Of a stretch of 64,000 bases of DNA, positions 38,901 through 46,382 are shown piece after piece. The translations under genes and the position numbers were made by a program. Source of the DNA: Candidatus Firestoneibacteriota bacterium (lineage in GTDB: Bacteria > Oederibacteriota > Muellerivitia > Muellerivitales > Muellerivitaceae). Location: assembly GCA_013286205.1 (NCBI GenBank), contig JABDGD010000001.1, positions 1 to 64,000 of the forward strand, read 5' to 3'. Below the pieces are notes generated by a model that made no database searches, was not told the DNA's origin, and worked only from the letters and a program-made list of their open reading frames with translations. Position 1 is the first letter of the stretch; each line of letters opens with the position of its first letter.

Positions 38901-39811
38901 GTGAAGTGGTGAAGAGTATCTTGATCGAGGCCTTCACTGAGCCGGTCAGCAGCATCAGCTTGAGCACGAGTAATACCATTACGACGCTGAGCGGCCCGGG
39001 CAGTTCTATTGAGATTCTTTTCGATGGTTATTTAATCGGCACCTGGGATGGAACCAACAACTCGGGCTTACCGGTCTCGAACGGAAGTTATAGCATTCAT
39101 GTGGACAACATGGGCGCTTCCGGTGTGGTGACCAGTGTTTCTCAAAACGCGGTGGTTAACCGCAGCCTGGCTAATATTAGCGCGGCGGTTTACAACACCG
39201 CGGGTGAGGAAGTCAGAAGCCTCTACTCAATGGTGAATGATCCGGTCGGCTCTACGATGACTAACGTTGTTTTGAGCACGAATGTGATTAAACCTGGTAT
39301 TTCCAACATCTCTTCAGCCGCGGCTTCTATCTCGGGAACCGAAATTAATGTGGCTCAAATTTATATTCAAACCTCGGGGACGCCTGTGACTTTGATCTGG
39401 GACGCGACGACTAACCAGGGCAATGTGGTCTCACCAGGCGTCTACACAATAGAAGTGCATTGGAATAACGGCAGCGGACAGACATCGGATATCAGCCGTG
39501 AGTTGATTGTGCTGCCGGGCTATGCCATTAGCGGTCTCGCTGTGGCCAGACCTAACGTTTTGAATTCAACCAACGGCATGACCACTACCTTTGACGCCAG
39601 AGGTGTGCAGAATGCCTATTCCATCCGTGTTCAAGTTTACACACTGACGGGCCAATTGATTCAAACCCTCACATCACCCTCGGGCGATCCTGAAATTCCC
39701 TGGAACGCGGGCGGAATGGCTAGCGGTATTTATGTTGCCGTCGTAGAGATAAATAATGTCAGCGGCGGGGTAGTGAACCGACAAAGGCTAAAGGTGTTGT
39801 TAGTCCATTAA
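35975..39811 (+). CDS. largest secreted DMRF-domain stalk protein
   Basis: 1278 residues, the longest gene here. Signal peptide to about 36 (RPANA-A). The DMRF-type domain (~37-290) has ILFYYSSQDAW, YDEVWDMRYKN and NLYLLGENSGFGTRNTG; it is close to the preceding gene in protein but differs at many silent sites. The stalk (~296-840) is 545 residues: a Phe-rich first third, then Ala-rich. A DUF11-like domain (SKNVSKNLANSGDVLTYTI) and three FlgD-type repeats end in VNRQRLKVLLVH. No good Shine-Dalgarno is visible (AGAGAAAA only). Confidence 0.8.
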   Translation: MVSKFKPISNQKISPIKIFAAMAVLSLFLFTRPANAAPQNILFYYSSQDAWSVTTLEAVTILRSAAAGSNIVTVVDVGTTASPCPGGFGEGAWTSYDEVWDMRYKNVNPGCNQTGAATNPEYFSACWQTTATDYVGNHCGNLYLLGENSGFGTRNTGVAQWLVAVGATAATFSDCPSATGDDAGPGNTVYNPLGAPFTGSWYGDFVGGIPDSVLNGTSYLSVSTNWSTANVSRAIINGWSGAAQLKNLSGCHVGKVFMTWDVSGWFLGDWGTSQPYMTSFYAQVPGWFASSTCSCATNTFTNTPTATFSSTATPTFTHTFTPTFTNTFTNTFTNTATFTNTFTATYTNTFTKTFTNTFTNTFTNTPTFTSTFTNTFTNTYTNTYTPTYTNTFTNTFTNTFTPTFSNTFTKTFTNTFTNTATNTATPTVTNTATNTLANTATFTNTATNTATRTVTNTATATATNTMTNTYTNTATNTTTHTATNTATATTTNTYTNTVTNTATFTMTNTPTNTLANTATFTNTATNTATSTMTNTPTHTATSTSTNTPTSSFTNTATNTATNTLMNTATFTNTATNTATHTVTNSATSTATNTLTSTFTNTATNTATNTLANTGTFTNTATNTATQTVTNTATNTATSTTTSTFTNTYTSTFTNTPTNTAVDTATFTNTATDTATLTMTNTPTDTPTPTDTFTVTYTNTPTNTSTDTSVNTPTNTGTNTFTATFTDTATNTWTATATWTFTNTFTSTNSDTPTNTTTSTPTPTNTFTATPTSTFTNTYTSTDTSTPTNTATNTSTFTSTFTNTSTNTATRTFTSTFTNTATNTATPTFTATFTFTPTPTTGLGISKNVSKNLANSGDVLTYTIAVTVTGNSATGLVVTDTLPAGVTFSGFSSTNPVVGTFNAATDLLSWTMPSPLGIGTYLLSYQTKVNDFVPAHSVILNKAGLSQGGLPLPLNSTAPVTVIGTYTVKVNVYNSAGEVVKSILIEAFTEPVSSISLSTSNTITTLSGPGSSIEILFDGYLIGTWDGTNNSGLPVSNGSYSIHVDNMGASGVVTSVSQNAVVNRSLANISAAVYNTAGEEVRSLYSMVNDPVGSTMTNVVLSTNVIKPGISNISSAAASISGTEINVAQIYIQTSGTPVTLIWDATTNQGNVVSPGVYTIEVHWNNGSGQTSDISRELIVLPGYAISGLAVARPNVLNSTNGMTTTFDARGVQNAYSIRVQVYTLTGQLIQTLTSPSGDPEIPWNAGGMASGIYVAVVEINNVSGGVVNRQRLKVLLVH
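36861..38495 (+). repeat. very long Thr-x-Thr-x stalk repeat
   Basis: 1.6 kb, about 545 codons, without a stop. It changes from TFTNTFTNT to TATNTATNT composition near 37220. Higher-order blocks ([20 protein letters not shown] and relatives) recur several times between 37270 and 37850. Confidence 0.92.
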
Positions 39812-39905
39812 GGCCGGCAAAGCGGTAACATCTCTAAAAACAAAGTTATATATAGTAGATAGATGAGTTTGTTTTATGTTTCAATTGGGCTCTTTTTTAT
39901 AAGAA

Positions 39906-39915
39906 AAAGCGCTTT
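39906..39915. promoter_or_regulatory. LacI-type operator candidate (distal)
   Basis: AAAGCGCTTT, a perfect 10-bp CG-centred palindrome 145 bases before the GH18 start at 40061. Confidence 0.5.
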
Positions 39916-40026
39916 CATTCGACTTTCGCTGGGTTCCGGATATAAGCCGCAAAAAGGCACTTGCTGCTAAATGCAGATGTTTTTGTGCTAAACTTCGAAA
40001 ATTGTCTTTTGTGATCCCTTTTAAAA

Positions 40027-40034
40027 AAGCGCTT
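40027..40034. promoter_or_regulatory. LacI-type operator candidate (proximal)
   Basis: AAGCGCTT within AAAAAAGCGCTTCCG, 26 bases before ATG 40061. Paired with the site at 39906 (about 120 bases apart), it could allow looping. Confidence 0.45.
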
Positions 40035-40060
40035 CCGCAAAAAGTTTTAAGGAATTAGAA

Positions 40061-41662
40061 ATGTTTTTAGATGTTTTATTGACCGGGAACCAAACTAAAA
40101 AGACCCAGAGCCCTTTGTTCCGCCTCTTGCTGACGGTTCTTTTTGTTTTTACCACGGGACTGGTTCAAGCGACTCCGACTTATAAAGTAATCGCCTATTT
40201 AGCCACAACTTATGTGGGCAATAGCCGAGGCGCCTTGTTAACTCCCTCGAATATTCCCTGGTCCGATATCACCAGTGTTTATGCTTTCGCGGCGAATGTG
40301 AATTCAAACTCCACTATTACCTACTCTCCACTGTCGCCTTATAACTCTCTTATTTCAACCGCTCACGGTTTTGGCAAACGTGTTTACTTGACGGTGGGGG
40401 GGGATACGGCCGCGGCGAATTTTGTAAGCTCTACTACCACAACCGCCGCTGTAACCACTTTCGTGAACAACATTATGACTGTGGTGAACGCGGGGGATGG
40501 GGCGACCAGCTATGACGGCGTGGATATTGACTGGGAATTTCCCAATAACAATAATTCGGCGCCAGCTGAAAAAACCCAATTCATGAATTTAATGGCGACT
40601 TTATCCGCCGCGCTTCGAAGCGAAAATTCCAGCGTGGATGGCGCTCCGCTGGGGGTCGACTTTTTTGCCAGCGCCGGCTATCAAAACTGCGGTGTCGATT
40701 GGACGACTATTGGCAACTATGTGGATTACGCCATTATCAGTGGATACGCTTTGGGTGTGGGCGTGGGTGGTGTGAGTTATGACGCGCCTATTTACGTGCC
40801 AGCTGGAACCAATCTTACAGATTGCGGTGGTCATAACGACCAGTTTTCTATTTCGGGACAGGTGACTCGATTGGCTGGTTTGGGATTACCCAAGAATCAA
40901 ATGATTTTAAGTTGTCCGCTTTACGGTACCGGTTCAGGCAATCCGGATGTATACACCATTATTCAAAACGCGGCGCCAACTCCGGGACCGACTTTTATGC
41001 CAACGGAAGTTGAATCGGTTTATAACGACTATCCGACCAAAAGCGCGGATGACGCTACGGCTTATTGCGGGAAAATTAGCTGGGCCTTATCGCAAGGAAT
41101 GCCGGGTATCGCTTTGTTTGAATTGTCGCAAGCCTGTCCAGCTACAGACGCGCCGGTCGCGGCGCTTTGGGGCGCAATTTCCAATAGCTCGAGCTGTGTG
41201 GTTATTCCGACCCCTACTTTTACACCAACTCCTACCAATACATTTACCGCTACCTCAACGCCGACCCTCACGCCAACGGATACGGTTTGTATGGTTGGCG
41301 GTATTCCTTGCACTTCGACGGATACACCTACGGTGACTAATACTCCAACTGTCACTCCAACTGTTACGGTTACACCTACTGTTTTGGGAGTAAGCAAACC
41401 CTTGGTTTATCCCAATCCCACGTCGGGCCAACCGGTTTATTTGAGACTGCCTATCTCGATCACGACGGATGTGAAAGTGCAGATTTTCTCTGTGGCTTTC
41501 CGGAAGGTGTGGGAACAGGAATACTCACAGGTACCGCCGAATACTCCTTTGAATGTTTCCTTGAGCGATCAGACAGGGACTCAGTTATCCAATGGTCTTT
41601 ACTATGTGGTGGCCATCACCTCTAAAGGGACCTTCAAAAGCAAACTGCTGATTTTGCGGTAA
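40061..41662 (+). CDS. secreted GH18 chitinase-like enzyme
   Basis: 533 residues; AAGGA precedes the ATG. The signal peptide ends near VQA-T. The GH18 barrel (~43-378) has the catalytic DxxDxDxE motif as DGVDIDWE (152-159, acid Glu159), with YLTVGGD upstream. The family hydrolyses chitin or related beta-1,4-GlcNAc chains using substrate-assisted catalysis. A short Thr linker (~382-443, interrupted by CMVGGIPC) leads to a sorting-type domain, VYPNPTSGQPVYLRLPI...GLYYVVAI...KLLILR. First of six GH18 genes; two operator-like sites lie upstream. Confidence 0.88.
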   Translation: MFLDVLLTGNQTKKTQSPLFRLLLTVLFVFTTGLVQATPTYKVIAYLATTYVGNSRGALLTPSNIPWSDITSVYAFAANVNSNSTITYSPLSPYNSLISTAHGFGKRVYLTVGGDTAAANFVSSTTTTAAVTTFVNNIMTVVNAGDGATSYDGVDIDWEFPNNNNSAPAEKTQFMNLMATLSAALRSENSSVDGAPLGVDFFASAGYQNCGVDWTTIGNYVDYAIISGYALGVGVGGVSYDAPIYVPAGTNLTDCGGHNDQFSISGQVTRLAGLGLPKNQMILSCPLYGTGSGNPDVYTIIQNAAPTPGPTFMPTEVESVYNDYPTKSADDATAYCGKISWALSQGMPGIALFELSQACPATDAPVAALWGAISNSSSCVVIPTPTFTPTPTNTFTATSTPTLTPTDTVCMVGGIPCTSTDTPTVTNTPTVTPTVTVTPTVLGVSKPLVYPNPTSGQPVYLRLPISITTDVKVQIFSVAFRKVWEQEYSQVPPNTPLNVSLSDQTGTQLSNGLYYVVAITSKGTFKSKLLILR

Positions 41663-42004
41663 ACGTCTAAAAACCGTTTAAAATTTGACGAAATTGCCTA
41701 ATTTTTGAAGCGTCTGAAAAAAAGTGATATTGAAATGTCTTAATTGAGATAGATTTAGCTTAATTCCTTTAAAAACCCCCAAAAACCCTTATTTTTGACC
41801 ATTTAAAATAGCCAGTTTTTTCTCAATTTGACCAGTTTGTGGCTTAGAAATTGCATAAATATCTGTGGTTGAGGCGTCTCACCACACCCACTGCCATACC
41901 GGACGCACGCACAAATCGCTGAAAAGCATTTGTGGTTCGTGTATAAAGGTCGTCCCTTAAATCGTTTTGTTGGCAGCCGTCGCTCAATTTCTTTGGAGTA
42001 TTGA
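41663..42004. other. 342-base intergenic region between GH18 genes
   Basis: No coding potential. TAAACG (41660-41665) and CGTTTA (41675-41680) form a weak hairpin at the preceding stop codon. AAATCGTTTT (41959-41968) is an imperfect CG-centred site 37 bases before the next start. Confidence 0.4.
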
Positions 42005-44959
42005 ATGAAACAACTGCAAGTTCAATCCAACTTAAAACTCACACTGGCCCTGCTTTTCACTCTTTTGTTATCACCGACCTTTAGTTTTGCGGCTTCCACT
42101 TATGGTATTAGCTACGGTTACGTTCCGGGTTATAGCTCCAGCACAGGCAGCTACACGATGGCGATTTCTGACATTCCCTGGTCCGATTTATCCCACGTCG
42201 CTTTTTTTGCCGCTTTAGCGAATAACACCACGATTACAACGTCGGGCGGTGTGGTGGATCCTCTTAATAATCAAGCGACTCTTATCGCCCAAGCGCACGC
42301 TCAAACCCCGGTGGTTCGCTGTTATTTAACCGTCGGCGGTGCCAGCGCTTCCAACGTCTGGCCCAGTGGAACAGCCAATTGCAAAACCTTCGCGGATAAC
42401 ATTGTTTCCACAGCTCAGGGTTTGGGTTTTGACGGTATCGACATGGACTGCGAATTTCCTGGTGATGCCGGCTTTCCAAGCAAGGCCGATTTTGACACGA
42501 TCATGAATGAGTTGAGAACAAAATGTAACACGGCTACGCCAGGAAAAGCGCCGACGGGACATTATCCGGATGAAAGCAACTTTGGTTTGATCATGTATCT
42601 TTCGCCCGGTTATGACGTTTGCGGTTATGATTTTCCAACCCTGGTGAGCGATTGCGATTGGTTCACTCTTAGCGGTTACGATTTGAACGTTCAAACTTCT
42701 TATAATTTTCAAGGTTCTCTGATTGCTCCAGTCGCCGAAGCTTTTACCACCTGCTCGCCTATCAGCAAAAACTTAAACCGTGATATTACGGATGTGAGCG
42801 CCTGGTATGTTTCGCAGGGTATCCCTTATAGCAAGATGGTTTTGGGCATGCCTTTGTATGGACGCAGCGCTTCTAATCCCAACCCCGGCAAATCAGATAA
42901 CAACGTTTTCACCAGCGGGACCGCCGGCACTTATGACACCAGCCGCGATGAAATTTTGTGGACTTTATCCGGTGTGACTTACGGTATGGATAACGCTCAA
43001 TCCTTTTGCGACAAAATTAACTGGGCGGTCGGCAATAAAGGCATGGCCGGTGTGGCGTTATTCGACTTAGGCCAGGGTCTTCCTACTAGCGCGAATACTA
43101 CTTTGACAAACATTTGGTCCGCCGTAGCCGGGAGCAACGCCTGCGTTACAGTGGGAACGAATCCTTGCGCACCCGCTGTTTGTACCGCCACTCCCACCGC
43201 TACCGCGACGCCTGGCTGCGGAACCCTTGTCGATAATTTCGAAAGTGGATTAACTGAAAACCAGCAGGGCGGCTATTGGAACTTTTACAACCCGGGTTCG
43301 GGTATTACCTGTAATCCCAGCCCCTGGTATCCGACGGTTAACGATGGCTTGAGTGGATCTCTTTATGGCGGCCGTTTTTACGGGTTAACTACGGCCGGCA
43401 ATTCGCCCAGCTTGTATACGGGCGCGGGTGTGGCGCCAAGCGGTCTCTATAATGTTCCGAACGGCGCGACCGGTATTCAATTTACGGTGCGTATGGACGC
43501 TGGCCCGGGTGGAGCGACTCCTGCCGCTACTCAGTTGGGCATTGATATCAGCTTTGGAACCAGCGGTTCGAGCACTTATCTTTACACGCTGACGATTCCC
43601 GCGGGTTTTGTGGGAACCAACACGAGCGCGGGTTCTACGCCGACTAAAACGGGAACTGAATATAAGGTTCAGATTCTTTTCAGCCAATTCGCTTATTCTT
43701 ACGGTACCAACGTACCATTCGACTCAACCAAGTTGTATCAGATCGCCTTTAGACCCGGAACCTATTCCACTAACGGTGGTCTTTACGACTTTACGCTGGA
43801 TGATGTCTTCTACACTTGTCCGCCTCCTCCGACAAATACGCCGACGTCTACTTATACTTCTACGGCGACGAAAACCGCGACGATGACCTATACATCAACG
43901 CCCAGCAGCACTTTTACGGCGACCATCACAAACACGGCCACCAACACGGTGCCGGTGACTTCAACTTTTACGCAAACCTTTACGCAAACCTTCACGAATA
44001 CTTTTACGAATACGGTTACGCAGACGTTTACAGATACTCCGACGATTACAAATACGCCTACCATTACGCCGACGCCCTCTGATACCTGTACTTCTACCGC
44101 TACTAATACGGGAACCCTGGGACCGTCAGATACCTTTACTTTCACGGCGACCAACACGGCTTCTTATACCTATACCTCCACGCCAACTTATACCTTTACG
44201 TCGACCCCGACTTTAACGGCGACCAATACGGGTACGAGCACGGATACGCCGACCATTACCAATACACCTAACGGACCTACGGCTACGTTCACCAACACGG
44301 GTACGGCTACCGATACTAATACGCCGACCGATACTTTCTCGCCGACCATAACCAATACGCCGACGGGACCGACCGCTACCTTTACCAATACCTTTACGGT
44401 GACGGATACGCCGACGGTGACTAACACGCCGACTTATACCTATACCTCTACAGTGACGAATACGCCGACCATGACGTTTACATCGACGAATACCTCAACG
44501 TCTACTTGGACCTTTACTGTTACTAACACTCAAACAGCGACTTGGACGGCGACGATTACCAATACGCCGACATTAACCTCGACGCCGACTAATACAGTCA
44601 CGCCGACGCCGACTTCTTTAAATAAGGTTCTTTTCAGCCCGCCTTATCCGAATCCGGCCACTACGGGCCCGCTTGAAATTAACGTAACCACGACAAGTGG
44701 AGCTTCCATTGATATGGAAGTATTCACCACAGCTTTCCGTAAAATCTCGGAACACACCACGCCAGTCGGTAATGGTGCGGGTAGTGGCGGCGGTAGTGGA
44801 AGTGGAACTAATAGCGGCGTTGGAATCACAACCGTGGTTCAGTGGGATCTGCGCGACAAGATGGGTGTGCAGGTTTCGGACGGTCTCTACTATGTACGTG
44901 TCCATGTGACGGGCCGATTGGACGCCGTAAAGATATTTAAAGTCCTGGTTTTGCGTTAA
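42005..44959 (+). CDS. secreted GH18 chitinase-like enzyme with CBM-like domain
   Basis: 984 residues; GGAG is 6 bases before the ATG. Signal peptide to SFA-A (about 29). The GH18 motif is DGIDMDCE (143-150), with the usual Trp before the catalytic Glu replaced by Cys. A Cys-flanked jelly-roll domain (~405-605: [11 protein letters not shown]...[11 protein letters not shown]...[10 protein letters not shown]) resembles CBM11/CIA30 carbohydrate-binding folds. The Thr stalk is ~608-870. The terminal domain starts [14 protein letters not shown] and carries an unusual Gly/Ser-rich loop near residue 923 before DGLYYVRV...VLVLR. A strong terminator follows. Confidence 0.86.
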   Translation: MKQLQVQSNLKLTLALLFTLLLSPTFSFAASTYGISYGYVPGYSSSTGSYTMAISDIPWSDLSHVAFFAALANNTTITTSGGVVDPLNNQATLIAQAHAQTPVVRCYLTVGGASASNVWPSGTANCKTFADNIVSTAQGLGFDGIDMDCEFPGDAGFPSKADFDTIMNELRTKCNTATPGKAPTGHYPDESNFGLIMYLSPGYDVCGYDFPTLVSDCDWFTLSGYDLNVQTSYNFQGSLIAPVAEAFTTCSPISKNLNRDITDVSAWYVSQGIPYSKMVLGMPLYGRSASNPNPGKSDNNVFTSGTAGTYDTSRDEILWTLSGVTYGMDNAQSFCDKINWAVGNKGMAGVALFDLGQGLPTSANTTLTNIWSAVAGSNACVTVGTNPCAPAVCTATPTATATPGCGTLVDNFESGLTENQQGGYWNFYNPGSGITCNPSPWYPTVNDGLSGSLYGGRFYGLTTAGNSPSLYTGAGVAPSGLYNVPNGATGIQFTVRMDAGPGGATPAATQLGIDISFGTSGSSTYLYTLTIPAGFVGTNTSAGSTPTKTGTEYKVQILFSQFAYSYGTNVPFDSTKLYQIAFRPGTYSTNGGLYDFTLDDVFYTCPPPPTNTPTSTYTSTATKTATMTYTSTPSSTFTATITNTATNTVPVTSTFTQTFTQTFTNTFTNTVTQTFTDTPTITNTPTITPTPSDTCTSTATNTGTLGPSDTFTFTATNTASYTYTSTPTYTFTSTPTLTATNTGTSTDTPTITNTPNGPTATFTNTGTATDTNTPTDTFSPTITNTPTGPTATFTNTFTVTDTPTVTNTPTYTYTSTVTNTPTMTFTSTNTSTSTWTFTVTNTQTATWTATITNTPTLTSTPTNTVTPTPTSLNKVLFSPPYPNPATTGPLEINVTTTSGASIDMEVFTTAFRKISEHTTPVGNGAGSGGGSGSGTNSGVGITTVVQWDLRDKMGVQVSDGLYYVRVHVTGRLDAVKIFKVLVLR
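43828..44615 (+). repeat. Thr-x-Thr-x linker repeat
   Basis: About 262 codons, with interspersed GPTATFTNT and TITNTPT blocks. Confidence 0.88.
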
Positions 44960-44973
44960 TCCTTTAAGTTTTC

Positions 44974-45016
44974 AAAAGGCCGTTAAGAGTTCTTCTCTTA
45001 ACGGCCTTTTCTTTTT
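44974..45016 (+). terminator. strong intrinsic terminator
   Basis: AAAAGGCCGTTAAGAG (44974-44989) and CTCTTAACGGCCTTTT (44995-45010) give a perfect 16-bp stem with a 5-base loop, followed by CTTTTT. It separates the GH18 gene from the LacI-family regulator. Confidence 0.93.
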
Positions 45017-45142
45017 CCTTTAAAAATAACAAAAATGACGTTTAACTTACCCCGCCGGGAAAGCCATGGGTTGTCGTTGAATGGGTTCTAAAACCGGGTT
45101 AAAGTGTAGTCGTTTTAACGAAAAACAACACTGAGGACCCTT

Positions 45143-46204
45143 TTGAAAAAGCGAACGACCATTGTGGATTTGGCCAGGGAAGCAGGTGTCACCCCGGGAA
45201 CTATCAGCCGCGCTCTCTCAAATGACCCCCGTGTAAAACAAGAAACCCGCGAAAAAATAGTTCTTCTCGCGCAAAAACTTCATTATCAACCTAACCTTTC
45301 GGCCCGATTATTCAAAAAAGGCCGTACCCGCAATGTTGGTTTCTATTCGGAACTTCCTACATGGGTTTTTTATAACAACTACTTTGGCCGTTTGATCTCC
45401 GGTGTGGCTCAAGCCGCCCATGAAGATGATGTGAAACTAGTATTTTATTTCTCCAACATTTTCTTGCCTTCAGATGGCGACGTTGTGAAGGCCAAGCGGG
45501 AACTGACAGGTCTGGACGCTTTAATGGACGGACGGATTGACGGCGCCATTGTTTTAAAAGATGAGGATATTACCGAGGAAGAAGCTGAGTTTTTCAGGGC
45601 GAAGTCGCCCGTGCCCCTTGTTTTGATCAATAATACGCTGGAAACACAGGGTTTTTTCCAACTCACTTCCGGTATTTATGACCGCAATCTTGTGGCCCTG
45701 GAGTACTTGTTCTCCCGTGGTCATAAAAAAATCGGCGCGATTGGTCTTTCAGCCGGCGGTGTTTATAACCGCTGCAGTCTTGAAGCGTTTGATACTTTTT
45801 ACAAAAAGAACGGAATGGTTTTTAATCTGGAATGGTTTAAGGTTCCGCCAGTGGGCCATGATGTGTCTAATTCGGATGATCTGGCGAAAAGCCTCTTAGA
45901 TTTGAAAAAGCAGGGAGTGACGGTTGTGATTTGCGCGGATGATTTGCAGGGAATCTTCGCGATTGAGATTTTGAAGAAGATGGGGTTGCGTGTTCCGCAA
46001 GACATGAGTGTTCTTAGTTTTGGACAATTGGCCCGTGAGTCCTCACTCCAGGCGCCTACACTTTCCATGATTGAAACTGATCTGGAAGCTGGCGGCCGTA
46101 AGGCTTATGAATTTTTTAAAGCGGCTTTAGAAGGCGAAAAGCCCGTGGCTCAATCATTGGTTTGGAAGGCTCCGACCGACCATTCCAGTGTGGCGAAGGT
46201 TTAA
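45143..46204 (+). CDS. LacI-family transcriptional regulator
   Basis: 353 residues. TTG 45143 follows GAGGA at 5 bases. The N-terminal HTH reads TIVDLAREAGVTPGTISRALSNDPRVKQETREKI with hinge YQPNLSARLFKKGRT, the classic LacI/GalR layout. The rest is a periplasmic-binding-protein-like sensor (GVAQAAHEDD...DGAIVLKD...GHKKIGAIG...VICADDLQGIFAIEILKKMG.RVPQDMSVLSFG). The inducer is probably a sugar, perhaps a chitin breakdown product given six chitinase genes around it; that is inference. The recurring CG-centred palindromes in this window are candidate targets. Confidence 0.93.
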   Translation: MKKRTTIVDLAREAGVTPGTISRALSNDPRVKQETREKIVLLAQKLHYQPNLSARLFKKGRTRNVGFYSELPTWVFYNNYFGRLISGVAQAAHEDDVKLVFYFSNIFLPSDGDVVKAKRELTGLDALMDGRIDGAIVLKDEDITEEEAEFFRAKSPVPLVLINNTLETQGFFQLTSGIYDRNLVALEYLFSRGHKKIGAIGLSAGGVYNRCSLEAFDTFYKKNGMVFNLEWFKVPPVGHDVSNSDDLAKSLLDLKKQGVTVVICADDLQGIFAIEILKKMGLRVPQDMSVLSFGQLARESSLQAPTLSMIETDLEAGGRKAYEFFKAALEGEKPVAQSLVWKAPTDHSSVAKV

Positions 46205-46316
46205 ATTCTCAATTTTCTTCCCAAAAAATGTCAAAAAAAGTCGTATTTTCTCGTTTTCCCTCAATGGCAATAAACTTACATTAAGTAAGCAATAAGCTTA
46301 TTGTTAATCCTTTAAA

Positions 46317-46367
46317 ATCAGTTAAATTGAATAAAATCGTTATTTCAAACGTTTTAATTTAACTGAT
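46317..46367. promoter_or_regulatory. 12-bp inverted repeat enclosing an operator-like palindrome
   Basis: ATCAGTTAAATT (46317-46328) and AATTTAACTGAT (46356-46367) are perfect complements. The 27-base interval holds AAACGTTT (46347-46354). Just upstream, CAATAAGCTTATTG (46290-46303) is another perfect palindrome. All lie within 95 bases of the GH18 start at 46383. Confidence 0.5.
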
Positions 46368-46382
46368 GATAAGGGCATTGAA

